Shown here: positions 8,501-12,939 of the stretch, in pieces
Numbering within the stretch: the stretch's first letter is position 1
Layout of the letters: each line of letters begins with the position of its first letter
Assembly (NCBI GenBank): GCA_964567125.1
Contig: CAZMLC010000076.1
Location: forward strand, 1 to 12,939
Length of the DNA stretch: 12,939 nt
Direction: 5' to 3'
Source: CAZMLC01 sp964567125
Lineage (GTDB): Bacteria; Verrucomicrobiota; Kiritimatiellia; RFP12; UBA1067
The notes under the pieces: model-generated
Seen by the model: only the letters and a program-made list of their open reading frames with translations
What the model was told of the DNA's origin: nothing
The model's database searches: none
Program-made: the position numbers and the translations under genes

Positions 8501-10529
8501 TGTTGCTCGTGGCGAGAACAACGTTATAGGTGTTCGTCGCGCGGTTCGGCAGCGTGATGCGGTCGTACAGGCGCACCATCTGGCCGGAAGGATGCACGGT
8601 CTGCGCGAAATTCGCCTGGCCCCACCCCTCAACCGAGTTGGGCGAGGCAGCCGGGATTTCGCGGTACGAACCTGTTCCGAACTGGCCGGGCGTCAGCGTC
8701 TGCGCGCCGCCCACCAGCATGGCCTTGATCAGCGCCGCGCTGGGCGCAGCGATTCCTGCACGTTCCACGGCATATTGCCGCATCAGCAACGCGCCACCGG
8801 CAATCAGCGGTGTGGCCATGGACGTTCCACCCATGAAGCAATAGCGGTTGTCATAGCCTGCAACCGCGCCCCACGTGTTGCCCACAGGTGCCAGCGAGGA
8901 GCGCAGCGAGATGATATCCGTACCCGGCGCCACCACATCCGGTTTGATCCGACCATCGTTGACCGGTCCGCGCGACGAGATCGCAAAGATGCCTTGATGG
9001 ACGCCATCGGCGGAGGTTGAAATGTAATCGCTGTATAAGGGATTGACGGGAAAACCGCCGAACACATGATTGCGGTATGCTGAATAGCCTCCCGTGTTGA
9101 CGGGACGATCACTCTCTGACGCGCCTACGGTCACAACGTTCTTGGCCGTTCCCGGCGTACAGATCGAGTCGGCGTCAACAACGCCATTGCTGTTGGCATC
9201 GATGCCTTCATTGCCCGCTGCAAAAACCGGCAGGAAATCCGGATGGTCGAACACATACTGATCAAGATACTTGACTTCAGTCGTATACTCGCCATAGTTG
9301 GCGCCCCCCCAGCTGCCGGAATGGATGCGCGCACCGCTGGTGTAGGTCGGTTGGAAAAGATAGCTCAAGTCGTCAGGGAGTCCGTAGAAGTAGCCGTTCT
9401 CATCCACATAGGTCGCCTGGCAGATCAACGCAGCACCGGGCGCTGCGCCTTTGTATTTGCCGCTACTGGCCGTGCCGTTTCCGACAATCAGTCCCGCCGT
9501 ATGCGTTCCATGTCCAAACGTGTCGGAACCTGTGGTCCGGTCATCCATGGAGAGGACCTGAATCACATTCGGAGTCAAGTCGGGATGGATATTGCCCGGC
9601 ACGCCCGTATCCACACCGGAATCGGATGTCGATGCGATTTGACCTTTGCCGGTCAACCCCCATGGATTCCAGACAGGCAGCGTATTGAGATGTTTAGGCG
9701 CATGCGCCAGATCCATGGCGCGCTTATTGCGCAAGAGCGTTTCGACCCACACCACATCCGCGCGCGCCAACAAGGTCTGGACGGCGCTCAAGGGTACTAC
9801 GGCGCGGATGAGGCGATCCGCTGCTTCGATTGTTCCGCCCGCGGCGCTGACCGCAGCGGCGATCGCGCGGCTATCAGCAGCACAGAGCGGCTCGATCACC
9901 GCGCGCACGGACCCGGTTTCACGCGTGGCCAGATTCGCGAGAAAGGGCTGAACCTTGTCCTGCGCATCGACCTCGACGACCGCCTTGACCGCTTCGGTCT
10001 GCACCAGGGATTCGGATTGCGCCGGCGTCAATTCAAGCAAAAGCGCCTGATTGGGTACATACCCATGCTCAACGGCGCCGATGCGCTGCAGCAGCGCACG
10101 CGTCGCGTCTGTAATGGCCTCCGAAAACTGAACGATATAGAGCCGCGTTCCACGTTGCGTCGGCTGCATCTCCGTGCGCGCCATCTGAACGATCTTGCCG
10201 CCCGCGGTCTCGATGCGCCGCGCAATCAGCAGGATCTGATCTTCCGGTGGCAGGCCGGGATTCTGCCGCGGGATCGAGGGAACGAACTGACGGCGATAGC
10301 GCAGGGCCGTCTCCTCGCTCAACGTTGAAGAAACCGCGGCTGCTTGGCCCTGAGCGTGGAACAGCTGCGCAACGCGCTGCTGGACCTGCCCGATCAGCGA
10401 TGCCTGCCGAAAATTCTGCACGCGCGCCCCTGCGGGTTGAGCACGTTGCATCAGCACCCATGCCAACCCTATCAATAAAAGAATACATATCGCCCATGCG
10501 TTTCGTTTTTTTATCATTTTATCGACCAT
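5532..10529 (-). CDS. Giant secreted S8 serine protease, KP-43-like subtilase with multiple C-terminal modules
   Basis: Residues about 7-33 form a signal sequence or anchor. About 90-270 contain two successive inhibitor-like segments (RLYIVQFSEA...; VRAVIEPL...), probably a duplicated propeptide. The catalytic domain (about 290-610) shows D303 (SDSGVDTG), H340 (GHGTHTAG), oxyanion N440 (AAGNEG) and S570 (GGTSMATP), so it should be active. A calcium-type loop DANSNGVVDAD follows N440. A KP-43-type jelly roll (about 650-766, with VNDYDVRVIAP) comes next, then beta modules including one ending in SITWAWKRQYLL (about 873-955), a DSDSDGISDWW calcium loop (about 1035-1083), an immune-inhibitor-A-like beta domain (about 1255-1405: VSISTDDGTTW, GWYVTDP), and a final calcium-loop/FYR module (about 1560-1665). 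The role is extracellular proteolysis. The start may be ATG 10529 or ATG 10517; the latter overlaps the upstream stop as ATGA. The upstream AGGAAGAGGA could serve either. Confidence 0.9.
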   Translation of the reverse strand: MVDKMIKKRNAWAICILLLIGLAWVLMQRAQPAGARVQNFRQASLIGQVQQRVAQLFHAQGQAAAVSSTLSEETALRYRRQFVPSIPRQNPGLPPEDQILLIARRIETAGGKIVQMARTEMQPTQRGTRLYIVQFSEAITDATRALLQRIGAVEHGYVPNQALLLELTPAQSESLVQTEAVKAVVEVDAQDKVQPFLANLATRETGSVRAVIEPLCAADSRAIAAAVSAAGGTIEAADRLIRAVVPLSAVQTLLARADVVWVETLLRNKRAMDLAHAPKHLNTLPVWNPWGLTGKGQIASTSDSGVDTGVPGNIHPDLTPNVIQVLSMDDRTTGSDTFGHGTHTAGLIVGNGTASSGKYKGAAPGAALICQATYVDENGYFYGLPDDLSYLFQPTYTSGARIHSGSWGGANYGEYTTEVKYLDQYVFDHPDFLPVFAAGNEGIDANSNGVVDADSICTPGTAKNVVTVGASESDRPVNTGGYSAYRNHVFGGFPVNPLYSDYISTSADGVHQGIFAISSRGPVNDGRIKPDVVAPGTDIISLRSSLAPVGNTWGAVAGYDNRYCFMGGTSMATPLIAGGALLMRQYAVERAGIAAPSAALIKAMLVGGAQTLTPGQFGTGSYREIPAASPNSVEGWGQANFAQTVHPSGQMVRLYDRITLPNRATNTYNVVLATSNMPLRVALVWVDYPSTTLAAINRVNDYDVRVIAPDASVYYPNGGSAADTLNTVETITVPSATVGTYRIEVIAKTVIYSGGAVALYVRGAFEAPAVIVHTPPTELPLSADPIQLEYYMQSRSVCTQGQTSVRYTYGTSSGPTGNWTTVASSYVSNSLYRASVQQPGLAATLYYSIQGPSTNGLSVSTTNYSVYVGAAVQFVAAGNPQNYGTVTPAYGTNWLTMNVARQVSAPTTVEVDNTQRMRCQGYVGSGDIPFFGVTNVVDVSLTQASSITWAWKRQYLLTQQLSVPSLSYTAVLATTWHDENTLAATAAADELIVDNNNTFYALSGWLVDGVRYAQNPLSSILMSSAKTAAATYLPYFQDSDSDGISDWWGLRYFNTTSVDRFADPDGDGWINWDEFDDNTDPLDNTSAPTPPEITVHPLLALQQAHPPWTVTATVTDNFNVEEVYLVWQEAGDSTWQITAMNWISNGVYGVSFTPPNVGAKRVEYYVMAFDLLGINLGHTFGSQSESHYVLGDYSAPWPQLLPDQDQIFSFVTASTATSCTFRINNRAGPDLDWQLQVASRAVWLTDNWQADTSWTQTTNRTPQGRATWYCGDTASRTYADGTYAHLVSPAFVVPGQALMIVQQWISTELNSNVPGEAWDGGVVSISTDDGTTWQAIAPKSGYPYAITENVDSPFAPQTPCLAGDGSAGWETLQFALDSYAGQTVRLRFSFGSDLYTSAEGWYVTDPEIYQFGVTTTPTSGSLRAMNGTDWVLPINPVVLTPHVEQALLVELSGNFAVPLVVPVYLRKGSTLALAMEGQGTISADSTFLFVPWNSPTITATAPTYYHVDTVAAVGGANFLWTTNVPSLTATLSDLRADTTVTVTTAMNVTPTHNTPEWWLAQFGIASNFDSQAESDLDSDGLYTWQEYITGTDPLNPASLLQVLGVSNSVVRWTGGTNALQYLQFTASLTSPWQTVFTNLPPTAITNTYQHITTNMSAGFYRVVVP

Positions 10530-10942
10530 TCCTCTTCCTGCTCGTAGTAGTACGAATAATCAATGCCTTTCATGAAGATTTCGCGATCGCCCACGTGAGT
10601 GGTCAGCGCATCTTGCAGCAGCTGTTTAATGGCTCCGCTATCGACAGGGCTTATCTTCATCGCATTCAGATAGTCGGCTTTATTAATTTGGCTCCAATCG
10701 ACACATTTTTTCCCATCGGATGCAGTTAATTTCAGTTGGGTCGTGGCACTAACCAACGGCTTCCCCTCTTTTTTGAGTTTGGCCTTCACGTATTTCCAAT
10801 CATTACGCGTCTTGGCATAATCAGACTCCTCGTTGAGCACGCCGATAATGTCAAGCACAGCAAACCGCCACGCGTTCTGCGCCTCATCCCAAACCGCGCG
10901 GACTTCCCTGTCATTGAAGAAACGAACTGAACGTTTACTCAT
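10514..10942 (-). CDS. Small Bro-N-like protein fused to a Fic-type C-terminal tail (142 residues)
   Basis: The frame is open to 11101, but ATG 10942 is chosen: GGGGA lies nine bases upstream and the earlier part is antisense to nothing but overlaps the sulfatase coding strand in another frame. Residues 1-79 resemble the Bro-N domain of antirepressor-type proteins (SVRFFNDREVRAVWDE, FAVLDIIGVLNE, TTQLKLTASDGKK), normally a DNA-binding or regulatory head. Residues 81-134 (VDWSQINKADYLNAM, DREIFMKGIDYSYYYE) resemble, as I recall the family, the extreme C-terminus of Fic/cell-filamentation proteins. The Fic catalytic HPFxxGNGR motif is absent, so AMPylation is not expected. The join falls at an A6 run (10711-10706). 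It has no signal peptide, overlaps the sulfatase by 8 bases and the subtilase by 4-16, and looks AT-richer than its neighbours, suggesting acquired DNA. It may be a regulator, an antitoxin-like remnant or a decaying fusion. Confidence 0.65.
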   Translation of the reverse strand: MSKRSVRFFNDREVRAVWDEAQNAWRFAVLDIIGVLNEESDYAKTRNDWKYVKAKLKKEGKPLVSATTQLKLTASDGKKCVDWSQINKADYLNAMKISPVDSGAIKQLLQDALTTHVGDREIFMKGIDYSYYYEQEEEWSIK

Positions 10943-12440
10943 GTACGATCTTCCCCGCCATTTTCTTTGTGCGCCATGGAAATTCCGCTGAATCGCGGTG
11001 TTGCGCACGCAACGCAGCCAACAGAGACGCGCATCGTTCCGGCTCAGATGCCGCAAGGTTCTTCGTTTCACCGGGGTCATCCGCAAGATTATACAGTTCA
11101 ACCTTTTCCGAGGGATGAAACAGGATCACTTTCCAATCGCCTTGACGCAAGGCCTGCTTATTCCGCGCCGTCTCCCAATACAATTCGGTATGCTGACCCT
11201 GACCGGGTTTCCTGATCAATGTCGGCAGCATCGAAAGTCCATCGAGCCCACGGGGAACAGCAACATCGGCCAACTCACAGAATGTCGGGAATAAATCCCA
11301 CATCGCGAAAAGATGGTTCGACACCGTCCCCGGCTGAATATGCCCAGGCCAACGCACCACGCACGGCGCAGCAAGGCCGCCCTCGTAAAGATCGCCCTTG
11401 TTTCCGCGCCGCGCCCCCATGGCCGCGAAATCCGTTGCCTGCTTTCCACCCACCGTGAAGCTTGCGCCGTTGTCGCTGGAAAAACAGATCACGGTATTTT
11501 CCGCCAGACCCAGCTCATCCAGCAGCGCCACCATGCGTCCGACCGAGCGATCAAGATGCCCGACCATGGCCGCGTAGGTCGCCAGCGGATAGCGGCACGG
11601 CACATACCCCTTGCCGCCAAGATAAGGCTTTTCATCCGGGAAACGGCTGCGGCACGCCTCGACCAGCGTTTCTGGCGCCTGAAGTCCTAAATGTGGAAGC
11701 GTCGTTGTGAAAAAAAGGAAAAAGGGGTTTCCTTTGTTCTGCCGAATAAAGGCGAGCGCCTCGTTCTCCATAAGATCGGGCGCATAGACCTTGCCACAAT
11801 AGGCCTTGTAACTTGCAGGGGCCAAAGGATCGCACGCTTGCGGAAGTTTTTCGCCCAAAGCAATCGCCGGATTATCCAGCGGTTCAACCACATCATTGCG
11901 ATAGAGATACTGCGGATAATAGTTGTGCGCATGGCGCTGGCAGTTGTAGCCGTAAAAGAAATCGAACCCTTGCCGCAGCGGACTCCCCGAGGATTCCATA
12001 CTGCCGAGCCCCCACTTGCCAATGCAGGCGGTGGCATACCCTGCCTGCTTCAAAAGCGTGGGGAGCGTCCGGGTCTCTGCGGGCAACGGCATCTGGCCCC
12101 CAAAGATCACCTGGCCATTGACCTGCTGATTCGGCAACTCGTAATTGTCGCGAATAAAGGCATGTCCGGTGTGCAACCCCGTCAGAAAGGTACACCGCGA
12201 CGGCGCACATACGGCACAGCCCGCATAGTACTGCGTCAGGCGGCATCCCTCACGGGCCAGGCGATCGATATTCGGCGTCCGAATCTGTTTCTGTCCGTAA
12301 GCACCGACTTCCTCAATGCCTAAATCATCGGCCAGAATGTAGATGATGTTGGGCTGCTTGGCCTCACTCGACCAGCCTGTCAGTTGCCCGATCAGTCCAC
12401 ACACCAAAAGGAACCTGCCAATCGCTATCCGTCTTTTCAT
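10935..12440 (-). CDS. Secreted S1-family (formylglycine) sulfatase
   Basis: The enzyme hydrolyses sulfate esters, here probably on a polysaccharide or glycan; the substrate cannot be read from the sequence. From ATG 12440 (501 residues) there is a signal peptide (MKRRIAIGRFLLVCGLIGQL). Then come IYILADDLG with metal ligands D38 and D39, the CAPSR signature with C78 as the residue to be oxidised to formylglycine, GKWG with K142, LPHLGL with H250, SSDNG with D323 and N324, and NKGDLYEGG with K348. This is a complete S1 active site at normal family length. The frame continues to a TTG at 12491, but ATG 12440 has GAGGG eight bases upstream and a proper signal peptide directly after it. Three further cysteines (C66, C75, C83) surround C78. 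Maturation needs a formylglycine-generating enzyme or anSME, not in this window. It is first in the minus-strand cluster and divergent from the ThuA-like gene. Confidence 0.93.
   Translation of the reverse strand: MKRRIAIGRFLLVCGLIGQLTGWSSEAKQPNIIYILADDLGIEEVGAYGQKQIRTPNIDRLAREGCRLTQYYAGCAVCAPSRCTFLTGLHTGHAFIRDNYELPNQQVNGQVIFGGQMPLPAETRTLPTLLKQAGYATACIGKWGLGSMESSGSPLRQGFDFFYGYNCQRHAHNYYPQYLYRNDVVEPLDNPAIALGEKLPQACDPLAPASYKAYCGKVYAPDLMENEALAFIRQNKGNPFFLFFTTTLPHLGLQAPETLVEACRSRFPDEKPYLGGKGYVPCRYPLATYAAMVGHLDRSVGRMVALLDELGLAENTVICFSSDNGASFTVGGKQATDFAAMGARRGNKGDLYEGGLAAPCVVRWPGHIQPGTVSNHLFAMWDLFPTFCELADVAVPRGLDGLSMLPTLIRKPGQGQHTELYWETARNKQALRQGDWKVILFHPSEKVELYNLADDPGETKNLAASEPERCASLLAALRAQHRDSAEFPWRTKKMAGKIVHE
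10952..10956 (-). promoter_or_regulatory. Ribosome binding site of the Bro-N-like gene
   Basis: GGGGA lies nine bases before ATG 10942, inside the last codons of the sulfatase gene. It decides the start of the small gene and implies translation coupled to the sulfatase, whose TAA (10935-10937) lies within the ATGAGTAA overlap. Confidence 0.5.
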
Positions 12441-12448
12441 ATTCTCAA

Positions 12449-12453
12449 CCCTC
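12449..12453 (-). promoter_or_regulatory. Ribosome binding site fixing the sulfatase start at 12440
   Basis: GAGGG lies eight bases before ATG 12440, directly ahead of the signal-peptide codons. It argues against the upstream TTG at 12491 as the start. Confidence 0.5.
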
Positions 12454-12500
12454 TGCCGATGAAGCGTACTAAAGTTCACGCTTGCGTTCAATGATAATTC

Positions 12501-12528
12501 CGTATACCCTTTTCATACTATTCTTCAA
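12501..12528 (-). promoter_or_regulatory. Candidate promoter for the sulfatase-subtilase-propeller operon
   Basis: In the 141-base region between the divergent sulfatase and ThuA-like genes, the minus strand carries TTGAAG (12528-12523), a 16-base spacer and TATACG (12506-12501), about 60 bases upstream of ATG 12440. Each box matches four of six consensus bases, so the site is only moderately convincing. I found no equally good pair for the plus-strand gene and no clear operator. Confidence 0.3.
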
Positions 12529-12581
12529 ATCTAGGACGTTGCCCAATGTTGCTTTCACCGTCTGGAAATTCGGTTTGTGCT

Positions 12582-12939
12582 ATGCAAAAAACATCGCTCT
12601 TTTTAATTGTTTCGTTGTGCGCTTCGCTGGCGACGGCAACGGACGTACTCATTTACACTAGATTCGGTCGCGCCAAAGGCCAATTTATCCATACCTGCGT
12701 AGGTCCCTGCGCCCAGGCCATCAAGGAACTCAGCGAGCAGAATGGCCTTTCCGCAGTCATTACCGACGACGCCACGGTGCTGACCCCAGACAACCTGAAG
12801 CAGTTTAAGACGATCGTTCTGGCCAGCACAAACAATGAGATCGTCGACACCGATGCCCAGCGCGATGCGCTTTTCCAGTTCGTTGAGAACGGGGGCGGTC
12901 TTTTCGCCATCCACTCAGCGCTCGCGTCGGAACGCAAAA
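12582..12939 (+). CDS. Secreted ThuA-like domain protein, 3' end outside the window
   Basis: The frame opens at ATG 12582 and stays open to the window edge (119 codons). It starts with a signal peptide (MQKTSLFLIVSLCASLATAT). It then follows the ThuA/GATase1-like pattern: a first strand VLIYTRFGRAKGQFIH, a helix CAQAIKELSEQNG, the strand AVITDDATVLTPDNLKQF, KTIVLASTN, and FVENGGGLFAIHSA with H111, the best-conserved ThuA stretch (normally GGG-F-GIH). ThuA-like domains are common in planctomycete and verrucomicrobial sugar-utilisation loci, often fused to membrane-bound dehydrogenase or DUF1080 domains; the reaction is generally not established. The ribosome binding site is weak (GGAAA about 13 bases upstream). 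It is divergent from the sulfatase and may share its regulation. Any further domains lie beyond the edge. Confidence 0.8.
   Translation, partial: MQKTSLFLIVSLCASLATATDVLIYTRFGRAKGQFIHTCVGPCAQAIKELSEQNGLSAVITDDATVLTPDNLKQFKTIVLASTNNEIVDTDAQRDALFQFVENGGGLFAIHSALASERK

Noticed and set aside
9243..10328. 361-codon open frame on the plus strand antisense to the protease N-terminal half
   Set aside because: Arg-rich, no signal peptide or motif, and lies entirely opposite the catalytic domain with its intact D/H/N/S residues; long antisense frames are expected in GC-rich coding DNA.
10943..11101. N-terminal extension of the Bro-N-like gene to 11101
   Set aside because: The extra 53 codons are a shifted frame of the sulfatase 3' end, Arg-rich and unlike Bro-N; ATG 10942 has a ribosome site and begins exactly at the family-like sequence.
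12603..12914. Minus-strand open frame of 103 codons at the right edge
   Set aside because: It is antisense to the ThuA-like gene, which has a signal peptide and the GGG-F-IH signature.

Overview
The window looks like accessory, secretion-oriented DNA from a bacterium of the PVC group, most likely Kiritimatiellota or a related Verrucomicrobiota/Lentisphaerae lineage. This is inferred from content: a formylglycine sulfatase, a LamG/esterase protein, a very large multidomain subtilase, a secreted beta-propeller and a ThuA-like protein, plus C-terminal modules (a calcium loop of the DxDxDGxxxWxEW type followed by a beta domain ending in FYR) that I associate with those phyla. Base composition is moderately GC-rich by eye. 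There is no rRNA, tRNA, CRISPR array or insertion sequence.

Layout, right to left, since almost everything is on the minus strand. A secreted S1-type sulfatase (12440-10935) overlaps by 8 bases a small Bro-N-like gene (10942-10514). That gene overlaps the start of a 1665-residue KP-43-like subtilase (10529-5532), which is followed after 25 bases by a secreted NHL-like propeller protein (5506-3350). These four are packed like one operon read from the 141-base divergent region at 12441-12581. About 90 bases further on, behind its own well-formed promoter (3302-3331), lies a gene for three LamG modules plus an SGNH-type acetylesterase domain (241-3259). A strong hairpin at 120-152 probably ends that transcript, and a second promoter-like site near 16-44 points out of the window. 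On the other side of the divergent region a ThuA-like gene (12582 onward, plus strand) runs off the right end.

Functionally the exported products (sulfatase, carbohydrate O-acetylesterase, protease, propeller, LamG binding modules) fit a toolkit for attacking sulfated and acetylated glycans or glycoproteins outside the cytoplasm. The role as a set is inference from neighbourhood.

Two points deserve most attention. First, the LamG/esterase gene has a good promoter, ribosome binding site and signal peptide, but these are out of frame with the body of the protein by one base at a run of seven G; removing one G joins them seamlessly. Second, the only cytoplasmic-looking gene in the operon is a chimera of a Bro-N-like head and what looks like the extreme C-terminal tail of Fic proteins, without any Fic catalytic motif, yet it is tightly overlapped with both neighbours.
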